Below are positions 7,835 through 17,166 of a DNA stretch of 64,000 nt, in pieces. How positions within the stretch are numbered: position 1 is the stretch's first letter; each line of letters opens with the position of its first letter. This DNA is from Nostoc sp. NMS8. Lineage in GTDB: Bacteria > Cyanobacteriota > Cyanobacteriia > Cyanobacteriales > Nostocaceae. The notes under the pieces were generated by a model. The model saw nothing but the letters and a program-made list of their open reading frames with translations, did not search any database and was not told where the DNA came from. The DNA lies in the NCBI RefSeq assembly GCF_017115045.1, contig NZ_JABXKK010000046.1, positions 1 to 64,000 on the forward strand. Reading direction: 5' to 3'. A program made the translations under genes and the position numbers.

Positions 7835-10518
7835 TAAATCCAATTTCCCAGCAACACGTATGCCGCCCAATAGTACGGGGATTTATATTCTGAGTTTTGC
7901 AAAATAGAAATTTGGGCCCGTCGCAGAGCTTCAGCTTTTGAGACACCTGTTTTGCTAGCTTGGATTAATTGGTCGTAGAATTGACTGATGAGCGCTGTTG
8001 AAGCTTCATCATTGACACGCCAGAGGGTAGCGACGGTACTACGGGCACCAGAACGGACTGCAATACCTGCTAATCCCAATGCAGATTTAGCATCACCTGA
8101 GGCTGTTTCACAAGCGCTGAGAATCAGGAGTTCCAGGGAGTTATTGCGCGATAGTTCGACTGTTTTAATCAGGCTACTAAGTTGATTAACCTTGATTGTG
8201 CCATCCCAAGTGAGAATAAATGTTTCATCGGCTGTAGGGCCAAATTGCCCGTGGGTGGCTAAATGTACAATCGGGTAAGAAACCACAGAGACTCGATCTT
8301 GAAATGCGGAATTTGTAAATTTCTCGTTTAAAAGGACTTGGGTGGGAACATCAGATTCAATTTTTTGCACTTCATTTTTGACATTAGGTAATGCTGAAAA
8401 CCCCGGACGAGCTTCACTAACTCCGGCTACCAAGGCTCCTAGTCGCTCTTGTCGGAGCGATCGCGGTGCTAATAATTGTAGTCCGGGTGTGAGAACAATA
8501 CTATATTTCTCTACAAGAAACTTTTTTTGTTGTTCATCGTATAGTGCTGCCATTGGAATATTCCGCAGCACACCATCTAAAACAAATACTAATGTTTCAA
8601 CTTTACTTGCGGCTAAGTCTGCGGCTTCTGGCGCGATGACCAAATCGTACATTTGTTGGAATAGGGGCAATACAAAGTCAGAGGCATTTGATTGGTTGAG
8701 ATTGTTTCGTAATTTTAATGCTAAACGCTCGACTTCATCTTTCTTAATTGCGGTTTTGTAGTAACGAAAATCGCGGGTATCTGCTTCTTTTGGTTTATTT
8801 GCTTTGGCTTGGGGGGATTTTGGTAGACTGGCAATGATTGCTAGTTGGTCTTCTAAAATAATCGGATAAATTACTGCTGCTTTTTGATCAACTTGGTCTA
8901 TAAGTTCTGGTTTAGCAGTTAGACAAGCTTCTCGAAAAAAGTTATCTAGTTCAACTAATTGCAATCCTTCAATTACATCTCGCGCTGTCTTCAGATTATC
9001 TTTTTGGCTTGATTCCACAAGCAAGCCAACGAGTTCGCGGTGAATTGGCTCAACTGCATTGCGGAAAGAGAACTGCACATCGGGACTGGCGGCTGCTAAA
9101 TCTGCGCGTAACGATTTAATATTATTGATCGCTTCTTGATAAGCTGCGATCGCCGTTTCAATTTTGCCTTGTGCTTTGGTTACTCGTCCCAATTGCCACT
9201 GCCAGCGATAGGCAATATCACCAGCATTGATTTGTTGGGCTAATTGAACTGCTTGCTGAGTCAGTTTTTCTGATTCTACCCACTTTTGCGATCGCTCGTA
9301 AACGCTGCCCAGACTTCCCAAGGCATCAGCTTGGAGGCGAGGGTTTCCTAATTCTTTGGCTTGTTGAACTGCTACCGTCAGCAGTTGCGCTATGTCACCT
9401 AAAAATGTCTCATCAGCCGATTTTTCCGCCATCTGCATCATCGTATAGGCGAGATTTACCCGTGCTTCAATGGCCATTTGGCTAGGGGGTAATGCCTCAA
9501 CTTGCTGCTTTAGCTGGGGTAGCAGAATTTTAGCTGCATCTTGTTGCTGGGTATCAACAAGTAAATTTAGTTGATTTAGTTGTGCTTGGATGCGGATATG
9601 ATTATTTGCAGATGGTGCGGCAGCTTTTTGGTAGAAATTTAGTGCAGTTTTGGCATCGGCTTGAGCGCGGGAAACACTGCCGAGACTGAGTTGTGCCAAT
9701 GCAACTATATCAGGTAATTGTAACTGATTAGCGATCGTCAAACTGCGCTCTAAAACCAACTGTGCTGGGGTAAACGTGCCGACAACCCGTAATGCATCGC
9801 CTAAATTACGCAGAGCGATCGTTGTTTCTGGGGAAGCAGAAACTCCTTCGAGAGAAGTTTTGAGTTTTTTGGCGTCAGTAATAGAATCTGCCGGCAACTT
9901 TAATGCAGATGCCAGTAGAGAAACAGATCGTCCATAAAGACCTAAATTTTGTAAAGCTTGGGCTTGATTGGTTTGGTTAGCGAGGAGGCGTAGGCTCTGA
10001 TTTTGCTGAGTATAAATCACCGTAGCCCCTTCCCAAGATTTCAGCGCTGCATCTGCTTGTCCCCGTGCTAATTGTAACCCCCCTTGAATATCAAGCGCTT
10101 GTGCAAGTGCCAATAATCCCTCTAAATTTTTACTTTTGTTAGTATTTAATATTTCCAGACTATTAGTAATTACACTACTTGCCTGATTCCATTGCCCCAA
10201 TTGTTGATAGCAAAGCGACAGATTGCTCAGACTCAGCCCTTGACGAATCGGATCTGAAGAGGCTTTATAAGCTTGGGCTGCTTGTTCAAAGAGCTTTGCA
10301 GCCTCAGAAAACTTACCTTCTTGATATAACCTTCGTGCTTGCTGTTCTAGCGATAACCCTGATTGGGTTTGGGCAATAGATGTAGTTTCGGGCATTTTGG
10401 AAATTTGAGCAAAGCCAGGTGATGTAATACACAACAAAGCTGTCATGCTCATTAACATGACAAACCGAAGCAAGTGCTGGTAATATTTTTGGAGACGTTT
10501 GATTTTAGTATTTCTCAT
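7834..10518 (-). CDS. Exported TPR-CHAT protein (caspase-like protease fold)
   Basis: The protein has 894 residues. A signal peptide ends ITSPGFAQ near residue 37, so the protein should be exported. Multiple tetratricopeptide repeats cover about 55-480 (for example ARRLYQEGKFSEAAKLFEQA). A CHAT domain fills the C-terminal third, with the catalytic His in VHLATHGQFG (about 755) and the Cys in LILSACETASGD (about 803), and ends SPYYWAAYVLLGNWI. CHAT proteins are caspase/separase-like peptidases, and TPR regions commonly gate them. Exported TPR-CHAT proteins are frequent in filamentous cyanobacteria, often near haemagglutinin-like exoproteins as here. The substrate is unknown; the TpsA proteins are plausible but unproven. 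Confidence 0.88.
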   Translation of the reverse strand: MRNTKIKRLQKYYQHLLRFVMLMSMTALLCITSPGFAQISKMPETTSIAQTQSGLSLEQQARRLYQEGKFSEAAKLFEQAAQAYKASSDPIRQGLSLSNLSLCYQQLGQWNQASSVITNSLEILNTNKSKNLEGLLALAQALDIQGGLQLARGQADAALKSWEGATVIYTQQNQSLRLLANQTNQAQALQNLGLYGRSVSLLASALKLPADSITDAKKLKTSLEGVSASPETTIALRNLGDALRVVGTFTPAQLVLERSLTIANQLQLPDIVALAQLSLGSVSRAQADAKTALNFYQKAAAPSANNHIRIQAQLNQLNLLVDTQQQDAAKILLPQLKQQVEALPPSQMAIEARVNLAYTMMQMAEKSADETFLGDIAQLLTVAVQQAKELGNPRLQADALGSLGSVYERSQKWVESEKLTQQAVQLAQQINAGDIAYRWQWQLGRVTKAQGKIETAIAAYQEAINNIKSLRADLAAASPDVQFSFRNAVEPIHRELVGLLVESSQKDNLKTARDVIEGLQLVELDNFFREACLTAKPELIDQVDQKAAVIYPIILEDQLAIIASLPKSPQAKANKPKEADTRDFRYYKTAIKKDEVERLALKLRNNLNQSNASDFVLPLFQQMYDLVIAPEAADLAASKVETLVFVLDGVLRNIPMAALYDEQQKKFLVEKYSIVLTPGLQLLAPRSLRQERLGALVAGVSEARPGFSALPNVKNEVQKIESDVPTQVLLNEKFTNSAFQDRVSVVSYPIVHLATHGQFGPTADETFILTWDGTIKVNQLSSLIKTVELSRNNSLELLILSACETASGDAKSALGLAGIAVRSGARSTVATLWRVNDEASTALISQFYDQLIQASKTGVSKAEALRRAQISILQNSEYKSPYYWAAYVLLGNWI

Positions 10519-10600
10519 TTTTTAATTGTTTTGATAGTGTTGTTGAATGAAAATATGAATAATATCAAGTCTGCATGAATTTCACCCTGTCTTTAACACC

Positions 10601-10673
10601 CCTTTTCTTAGTAAGCGGTTCTTCAGCTGATAGCCCCCCTCTTCTTAGTAAGCGGTTCTTCAGCTGATAGCCA
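10601..10673. repeat. Two tandem copies of a 37-bp repeat
   Basis: The string TCTTAGTAAGCGGTTCTTCA followed by GCTGATAGCC occurs twice in a row in the upstream region of the TPR-CHAT gene. Nothing else in the 466-bp gap (10519-10984) looks like a gene; it also holds one copy of the 59-bp repeat described at 10819. Function unknown. Confidence 0.8.
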
Positions 10674-10818
10674 ACACGCAAAATCATTTGGATATTTTTC
10701 CGCCAAAATCTCCTAAAGTTGCCATATTTCACATACACTCAGTTTCATACCATAAATATCGTCATATAAAGGAAAAAGTACAAATAAAATAACTTACCCC
10801 CAATAACGCTTGAATAAC

Positions 10819-10877
10819 TAAGTAAAAGCGATGCATTCTGCAAAACACAAAGCACAATTTTGCAGCTGCGATCGCTT
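10819..10877. repeat. 59-bp palindromic repeat, copy 1 (copy 2 at about 11514-11571)
   Basis: Copy 1 contains AAGTAAAAGCGATGCATTCT then GCAAAACACAAAGCACAATT. Copy 2 at 11514-11571 differs at only a few positions. Each copy has imperfect inverted ends (gcgat-ctgcaaaa / ttttgcag-atcgc), so it may be a small mobile palindrome. The two copies flank the small gene at 10985-11251 in direct orientation. Confidence 0.7.
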
Positions 10878-10984
10878 TTAAATAGATAAGAAACAATCGT
10901 TAAGTATCAGACACTCTATGTAATTAACTGCCTAATAGCAGAGAAAAAATAGACGAATGCTGAAAAGCTCTAAAAAGCAGGTGA

Positions 10985-11251
10985 TTAATAATCTGACTGA
11001 CCACCCATAAACGCTGAGAGAAAAGATGCAGCCACAGCTAGTATGCCTAGAGAACGTGTGGTTCCCATCGTCGTGTCAGTGACGATATTTCCCTCTGTAT
11101 CTACTACCATATGTTGCTGACCATTTGCACCTTGATAGTAGACTATGAACCCATTTTCACCCTCTGCATAACCTTGATACTCTGCAAAGGGATGGTACTC
11201 TGCAACAATTTTGTTAAATATATTGTGCATTACATATTCAGAAGCAGACAT
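10985..11251 (-). CDS. Small hypothetical protein (88 aa)
   Basis: I do not recognise this protein. The start is placed at the ATG preceded by AAGGAGTTTTGAG, a strong ribosome-binding site; upstream in-frame codons would add only 14 unsupported residues. The sequence has aromatic-rich repeats (YHPFAEYQGYAEGENGFIVY) and then a C-terminal hydrophobic stretch (SLGILAVAASFLSAFMGG), which could be one membrane segment or a peptide tail. It lies between the TPR-CHAT gene and a secreted protein gene on the same strand, flanked by direct copies of a 59-bp repeat. Confidence 0.6.
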   Translation of the reverse strand: MSASEYVMHNIFNKIVAEYHPFAEYQGYAEGENGFIVYYQGANGQQHMVVDTEGNIVTDTTMGTTRSLGILAVAASFLSAFMGGQSDY

Positions 11252-11443
11252 CTCAAAACTCCTTTCCTTGTTTTTTGTTGAACATATTTTCATCTAGGGC
11301 AAAATATAGCGATTCCGATCTGGTGAGGTAAGTTATCAAAGCTACTAAGCTTAGTCAATTGCTTAGGAAACGCTATATATGGTTATGTAGGGAGTAAAGC
11401 GATCGCAGAAAATTTGTTTACAATTACAGTGCGATTGCTTTTT

Positions 11444-11488
11444 CGCTCTAAAAGTATATATTTCTGGTGGTTAATAACTCATGCATTT
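11444..11488. repeat. 45-bp direct repeat, copy 1 (copy 2 at 12301-12345)
   Basis: CGCTCTAAAAGTATATATTT followed by CTGGTGGTTAATAACTCATG is repeated at 12301-12345 with only two base differences. The two copies bracket the secreted-protein gene at 11611-12153. This is compatible with a duplicated promoter segment or a small inserted cassette. Confidence 0.75.
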
Positions 11489-11610
11489 TTGTTGGATGAG
11501 TTATATCATAATTAAGTAAAAGCGATGCATTCTGCAAAACACGAAGCGCAATTTTGTAGGTGCGATTGCCTAGCGTCGGCTTTTGCATCACTCTTTCTTG
11601 AAACTATGAG

Positions 11611-12153
11611 TTAGTTATCAATCACTTCGACATCAGAACAATTCTCTGCATCATCGCAAGTTCTTAAAAAATAGGAACCATCAACGTTAATTCTGAGTAC
11701 AAAATTGTCGGCAGAATAATCAGGATATGGTGTCTTAGTACCGGGATATACAGGGTAATAACCCCATAAAACTAAACCTTTAGCAGTATTCTCTATCTCG
11801 ATTGTTTGTTCGACAGTAGCAGTTTTGTTCCTCTTAATATCAAAGAATCTGGTGAATAATTTACCTGAATCTCCATTGATAATTAGCCTACCTTCGTGTA
11901 CAACTCCACCAGAACTGTAACGTAGTTTTATAGTTCCATCTGGTATATTAGTTGGTTGTGGTGTTGATGGCCGATTAGCTTGTATAGTAGGTTGTCCCTT
12001 AGTATTTCCAGAGACCACTGATGTTGGCGTTATAGGTGTCGGTGTAGTACGAGCAGTTGCAGTGTTATTAGTGTATCCTGACAATATCAAGACACATCCC
12101 GTTGTTAAAGCCGAAAGAGCTAATTTTGATATTGCATGAGTAGTTAATTGCAT
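11611..12153 (-). CDS. Hypothetical exported protein (180 aa)
   Basis: The start is set at the ATG at 12153, preceded by AAGGAGGATTCAGAT, an excellent ribosome-binding site. The N-terminus (LALSALTTGCVLILSGY) is a signal peptide with a Cys that could be lipidated, although the lipobox is weak. A Thr/Pro-rich linker follows (about 30-70), then a likely beta-rich domain with GTIKLRYSSGGVVHEGRLII and a C-terminal Cys pair (LRTCDDAENCSDVEV). I do not recognise the family. It lies between the CHAT gene and the tpsA genes in the same orientation. Confidence 0.65.
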   Translation of the reverse strand: MQLTTHAISKLALSALTTGCVLILSGYTNNTATARTTPTPITPTSVVSGNTKGQPTIQANRPSTPQPTNIPDGTIKLRYSSGGVVHEGRLIINGDSGKLFTRFFDIKRNKTATVEQTIEIENTAKGLVLWGYYPVYPGTKTPYPDYSADNFVLRINVDGSYFLRTCDDAENCSDVEVIDN

Positions 12154-12417
12154 ATCTGAATCCTCCTTATTTACTTCATTAGGTAGTAGTAACTGTTTAT
12201 CTGAGCGTTGCTGAACCCAAATAGGAATCATGCGATTCTTTTCTTCTCTGTCAGATATCTGAATCCGAAACTTGTTTATATGTATTGAGTTTGAATTCAT
12301 CGCTCTGAAAGTATATATTTCTGGTAGTTAATAACTCATGCATTTAAGCTCAAATACTTTCGATAAAAAAAGAGTATGAAGAGATCGGGTCGATATAAGT
12401 AGTAGTGCAAAATTAAA

Positions 12418-12580
12418 TATACATTGTCATTGCGAGTGGAGTAAGCGATGACAATGTATAATAAGGCGTTGCTGAATTTGAATATGAAATTCAAAAATCA
12501 ACTCTTCTTAACTCTTACTCTGTAGCGACTCTGCGCGTCTGCGTGAACTAAATTCATATTTGGAATCAGCAACAATAAGG
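12418..12580. repeat. Palindrome plus a MITE-like inverted-repeat element
   Basis: Bases 12418-12460 form a hairpin (TATACATTGTCAT ... ATGACAATGTATA). It is followed directly by an element whose ends GTTGCTGAATTTGAATATGA (12468) and TTCATATTTGGAATCAGCAA (12553) are inverted copies with few mismatches. A related 'aaggcgttgctga' end occurs at 33402. No gene is visible in 12154-12613 apart from these repeats and the 45-bp repeat. Confidence 0.6.
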
Positions 12581-12613
12581 ATTGAATTATACTTTTTCAA
12601 GGCGATCGCCTTT

Positions 12614-12733
12614 TTATTTCTTTCCCAATTGCTCCACAAACTCCCCATGCTCGGGTGAACTTAATCCCAACTGCAACACTTCCAACACCCGCACCATCTG
12701 ATTGTTTAACAGTGCCTCCACCGCTAACCACTT
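12614..12733 (-). pseudogene. In-frame coding-like remnant immediately after tpsA1
   Basis: Directly after the stop of the first tpsA, the same frame stays open for 39 codons (about KWLAVEALLNNQ, VRVLEVLQLGLSS, EFVEQLGKK) before TAA. The stretch looks helical and protein-like, with no start codon of its own except an internal ATG. It is probably a fragment of a lost gene, or a read-through tail. I do not recognise the family. Confidence 0.3.
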
Positions 12734-15700
12734 CTAGTTAGACGTAGGACACGCAGCAGCCGTTGGGCGAGATGATGGCGTAGCTTGTGGTGCATAAGCA
12801 ACAATGATAATTTTGCCTTCTGGAGTTCTGGCAAAACCTTGGGCTTCAATAATTGCAGAACTCCCATTGTTACTTACTAGAGTTATCTGTGCATCTCTTT
12901 GCGTCCCCGCGTCAGAGCGTCCCCCTGTCCCTGCATCCCCCTCCAAAGTCGCTAGGGGAATTAAGTTTGGTGTACCCGTAATTGATTGCAGAGGGCTAGG
13001 TGGTAAACTACCGCGTCCGCTAACGATAAATTCGCCCAAAGGTTTCTTTGCATAACTCCCTTTAGGGCAGATTTGGCCAATTTGATTACTTGCATCGATT
13101 CTTTCATCTGGTAGTTGAATTAGTCCTTGCGTCGGTTGGACTTCTGGTTGGGTAATGGCGATTTGTCCCTGTACCCCTAATTCGGAACTGGCAGTAATAT
13201 CATTTGTTGTATCTGATGGTTTTTGACGTGCTTCGATGCCGAAAATACTTTGAGTGCGAATGTTGATATTGCCCCCCGCTCCTGTGAAGGCGTTGCCTGT
13301 AATATCGCTGTTTTCGTTGGGTACGGCGACGATGAAGGGTGTATTAATGTTGATGTTACCCCCATCGCCACCTGATTTGACTAACCCCGCAGTTGTGCTG
13401 ATATTGCTGTTACGTCGCAATAGTAATAAATCTGTAGCAGTTAAGCTAATATTTCCACCATTACCAGAGTTTGTTTGAGCAGCAATAATTCCTTCATTAT
13501 CTAAACTGACAGTACCAGTATTAATATTAATATTTCCAGCATTTCCCTGCCCCGTGCTACTGGAAGTTAATACTCCATGATTGGTAATCAATAAAGTCGG
13601 AGCATTTATATTAATATCACCACCCTCGCCTTTGCCAGTAAAACCTCCTTCTGTTGTTACTTGAGTTGCAATTCCACTTCTACTACCATCAGAACCCATG
13701 CCATCAAACAATACCGTACCCCCAGCATTTAATGTCACATTACCTGCATTTCCTTGTCCCAAAGTATCAGCCCTAACTTGAGAACCATTTGTGAAAGAAA
13801 TATCATTATTGATATTAATTAGCACATTACCAGCATCGCCTTTACCAATAGTCGCGGACGCTAAAGCAGCGCCATCAGATAAATAAAAATTACGCCCCTG
13901 AATTTCAATATCTCCACCTTTACCTACTGCATTTGGGGAAAGAATGGAGAACAAAACGCTTTTTTCTGAAATCAAGACATCGCCACCTGCTCGAATTGTA
14001 ATTTTACCAGCATTTCCGTCCGTGGCAAATGTTGCTATAGCACTATCTTTGATTGTTGTCGTACCTAATGTGGTTATCAAGACGCTACCCGCATTGCCTT
14101 TACCATTAGAAAATGTAAACAATTTAGCGCCATTAGATAGCTCTAAATTACGGGCTACAATCTCAATATCACCACTGTTACCTATGCCAGTTTCCAACAC
14201 TCCGCTAGCTATTCCACTACCAAGTGTTTCACTGCCTCCAGAAATTGTCACAGCACCACCAGCTTGAATTTTGATATTCCCGGCATCACCTACACCCAAT
14301 GTACCATTACTTAGCGAAGAACCACCTGTGAAGGAAACATTATCTTGTGTATTTATGGAAATATTACCAGCATTACCTTTACCGCCAAGATTGCTGTTAA
14401 AAATTAAGGATTCTCCGCTTACAGAAAAAGACTTGGCAAAGATATCAATATTTCCGGCATTACCTACACCTGTTTCTGAGATGCTACTATTTATACTGCT
14501 GCCATTGGCAAGAGAAACTTTGTCTGTAGCTAGGATTGAGATATTACCAGCGTTTCCTTTGCCACTTGTACCGCTAGACAGTCTTCCACCTTTAGTGACT
14601 GCAAGTGACCCAGTTGTGATTTGAATGTTTCCACCCTTGCCAACTACGCCAGTACTAACAGAACTCCCAGCAAAAGCATCTGTGTCAAAGCTGATGGTGC
14701 CGCTGGCATCAATTATGATATTTCCTGCATCACCATTTCCCAGAGTGCTACTGCTAATAAAAGCGCCATTTGTAGCTGAAAAATTACCAGTTGTTAGCTG
14801 GATATCTCCGGCATTACCTACACCTGAAGGATTAACAGCACTAATTATGCGGCTAAATATATTGCTATTGTTACCGAACCCGTCTAGAGAAATCGTATCG
14901 CGGGCGTTGATAGCGATTTTACCTCCGTTACCTTGTCCGAGGTTTCTGGTGTTGATTTCTGAACCCTCGGTTAAAGAAACAGAACCAGTTTGAATTTTGA
15001 TGCTACCGCCGTTACCTACTGCATCTTTTTCCACATAACTGAAAATCTTAGCACCCCCTGTAAGTGAAATAGTATCCTTAGCTTGAATCAAAATACTGCC
15101 AGCATTACCTTGTCCAAAAGTGCTAGCATTGAGTTCGCCGTTATTGAGATACAGTGACCCAACATTAATATTGATATTGCCTGCATTTCCTTTCCCAAAG
15201 GTGCTACTAATCAAAGCGCCATTAGTAACAGAAAGATTACTGGTTGTTAGCTGAATATCTCCCCCATTACCTACACCTGAATATCCGACAGAACCGTAAA
15301 TATTAGCATCGCCTGTAAGTGAAATAGTATCCTTTGCTTGGATCAAAATACTACCAGCATTTCCTTTCCCTAAGGTGCTGCTACTAATCAAAGCACCACT
15401 AGTAACAGAAAGATTACTGGTTGTTAGCTGAATATCTCCTGCATTACCTACACCTGAAGGGTTGACAGAACCAATTATGCGGCTAAATATATTACTATCT
15501 TTACCAAACCCATCTAGAGAAATCGTATCGCGGGCGTTGATAGCGATTTTACCTCCGTTACCTTGTCCCAAAATTTTGGTATTGACTTCCGAACCCTCGA
15601 TTAGCGACAGTGAACCAGCTTGAATTTCGATGATACCACCGTTACCCACTGCATCTTTTTCCACAGAACTGTAAATACCAGAACCACCTGTAAGTGAAAC

Positions 15701-17128
15701 AGCATCCTTTGCTTGAATCAAAACATTACCAGCATTACCTTGTCCAGAAGTGCTAGCACTGAATTCACTGTTATTGAGGGAAAGTGACCCAACCTTAATA
15801 TTGATATTGCCTCCATTTCCACGCCCAACAGAAAATGCTTCAAAAACTCCGACTAAATCCGTTGCTAATGCAGCATCATCACTGAGAGTCAGTGAGCTAG
15901 CATTAATATTAATGCTACCAGCATTACCTACGGCTCCACTTCCCACGCTGCTGTAAATGCCTGTATTGCTATCTAGAGAGACAGTATCAGATGCTTGTAT
16001 GAATATATTGCCTGCATCACCCTCTCCAAGAGTGCTGAGGTTAATTAATGCATCTTTGTTTAAGTTTAAAGAACCTGTGGTGATATTAACGTCACCAGAT
16101 TTGCCAAATGCTCGTTCGCGTACTGAGTTGCTGATAATGCTTTTATCAGTTAGAGTCGTTGTCCCTGTGGCATTAATTACAATATCTCCGCTTTTACTAT
16201 TCGGTGTTCCTAAACCTGTTTCTATCCCTGTTCGCAGTTTGCTTTCCCCTGTTAAGTTTACATTTCGCGCATTAATCTTGATATTACCGCCATTTGCACC
16301 CCGAACATTGACTTCTGCACCATTGCTCAATGAGATATCTGCACGTTCTACACCATCGGGTATGGCTAAACTAGGCAAATTATTATTTTCAATATTCAGT
16401 TCGACTGTTCCTGGTGCAGCTAAAGCTGCTAATTCAATATTGCCACCGTAAGCCCGGAGTCCTCCGCCATTGATGTTGATATTTCCACCGACAAGCAATA
16501 AGTTCTGACCATCTGCTACTCTTAAACCTGTAACATTTTCACCAATAGAATTAATACCTGCTGGTGCTTGAGACTGATTAGTGATTCCCCCCTGATTTAG
16601 TTGGTTAAATAGCAACCCTGAAGGATTGATGGTTAACAAGGGCGGTGCTTGGGGATTTGTCGCACTAAAAACCCCCTGATTCCCAATCTGTATGCCGTTT
16701 GCAGTTGTACCTACAAATGAACCGCGCACATCTAAACTTGCATTTTGTCCAAATACAATCCCATTGGGATTTATTAAAAACAAATTAGCCGCACCATTAA
16801 CTCCCAACGTACCAAAAATATTTGACGCATTCCCACCCGTTACCCGCGTTAATATATTTTCTATGCCTGATGGATTGCCAAAATACACTCTTTGACCATT
16901 ATCAATATTAAACTCAGTGAAACTATGAAAAAGATTACTACCCCGCGTAGCACCACCATCAATTCTGTCTGAAGAAGCGCCGTTAATTAAGACATTGGGA
17001 GTGAGTCTGGAAGCTTCTATACCAAGGGTATTATCTGGAGTGATTTGTGCCTGTAGGGGAGTACTGGCAAGTATTAAAAGGGTTGGTATTAAAAGATTTG
17101 GCAGGAAATTTTTGATTTGAGGCATCAT
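12734..17128 (-). CDS. TpsA1: filamentous-haemagglutinin-like exoprotein
   Basis: The protein has 1464 residues. A signal peptide (LLIPTLLILASTPLQAQ) is followed by the TPS secretion domain, with FHSFTEFNIDNGQRVYFGNP, GVNGAANLFLINPNGIVFGQ and DVRGSFVGTTANG. The body is a long right-handed beta-helix of roughly 20-residue and longer repeats (LTTSNLSVTSGALISSSTLG, GNAGNILIQAKDTVSL-like). A conserved tail ends IIVAYAPQATPSSRPTAA. TpsA proteins cross the outer membrane through TpsB, here presumably 3136-5322, and act as adhesins or surface filaments. It is preceded by AAGGTAATCA before ATGATG. It is the tandem paralogue of the next gene, 38 bp away; about 165 bp of their 3' ends are identical. 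Confidence 0.88.
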   Translation of the reverse strand: MMPQIKNFLPNLLIPTLLILASTPLQAQITPDNTLGIEASRLTPNVLINGASSDRIDGGATRGSNLFHSFTEFNIDNGQRVYFGNPSGIENILTRVTGGNASNIFGTLGVNGAANLFLINPNGIVFGQNASLDVRGSFVGTTANGIQIGNQGVFSATNPQAPPLLTINPSGLLFNQLNQGGITNQSQAPAGINSIGENVTGLRVADGQNLLLVGGNININGGGLRAYGGNIELAALAAPGTVELNIENNNLPSLAIPDGVERADISLSNGAEVNVRGANGGNIKINARNVNLTGESKLRTGIETGLGTPNSKSGDIVINATGTTTLTDKSIISNSVRERAFGKSGDVNITTGSLNLNKDALINLSTLGEGDAGNIFIQASDTVSLDSNTGIYSSVGSGAVGNAGSININASSLTLSDDAALATDLVGVFEAFSVGRGNGGNINIKVGSLSLNNSEFSASTSGQGNAGNVLIQAKDAVSLTGGSGIYSSVEKDAVGNGGIIEIQAGSLSLIEGSEVNTKILGQGNGGKIAINARDTISLDGFGKDSNIFSRIIGSVNPSGVGNAGDIQLTTSNLSVTSGALISSSTLGKGNAGSILIQAKDTISLTGDANIYGSVGYSGVGNGGDIQLTTSNLSVTNGALISSTFGKGNAGNININVGSLYLNNGELNASTFGQGNAGSILIQAKDTISLTGGAKIFSYVEKDAVGNGGSIKIQTGSVSLTEGSEINTRNLGQGNGGKIAINARDTISLDGFGNNSNIFSRIISAVNPSGVGNAGDIQLTTGNFSATNGAFISSSTLGNGDAGNIIIDASGTISFDTDAFAGSSVSTGVVGKGGNIQITTGSLAVTKGGRLSSGTSGKGNAGNISILATDKVSLANGSSINSSISETGVGNAGNIDIFAKSFSVSGESLIFNSNLGGKGNAGNISINTQDNVSFTGGSSLSNGTLGVGDAGNIKIQAGGAVTISGGSETLGSGIASGVLETGIGNSGDIEIVARNLELSNGAKLFTFSNGKGNAGSVLITTLGTTTIKDSAIATFATDGNAGKITIRAGGDVLISEKSVLFSILSPNAVGKGGDIEIQGRNFYLSDGAALASATIGKGDAGNVLININNDISFTNGSQVRADTLGQGNAGNVTLNAGGTVLFDGMGSDGSRSGIATQVTTEGGFTGKGEGGDININAPTLLITNHGVLTSSSTGQGNAGNININTGTVSLDNEGIIAAQTNSGNGGNISLTATDLLLLRRNSNISTTAGLVKSGGDGGNININTPFIVAVPNENSDITGNAFTGAGGNINIRTQSIFGIEARQKPSDTTNDITASSELGVQGQIAITQPEVQPTQGLIQLPDERIDASNQIGQICPKGSYAKKPLGEFIVSGRGSLPPSPLQSITGTPNLIPLATLEGDAGTGGRSDAGTQRDAQITLVSNNGSSAIIEAQGFARTPEGKIIIVAYAPQATPSSRPTAAACPTSN

Positions 17129-17166
17129 TGATTACCTTAAGTGATGGTAGATACATTGGATATTGA

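Noticed and set aside
10601..10673. Possible start of a CRISPR array (two copies of a 37-bp repeat)
   Set aside because: The two copies are directly adjacent with no spacer, so it is a simple tandem duplication.
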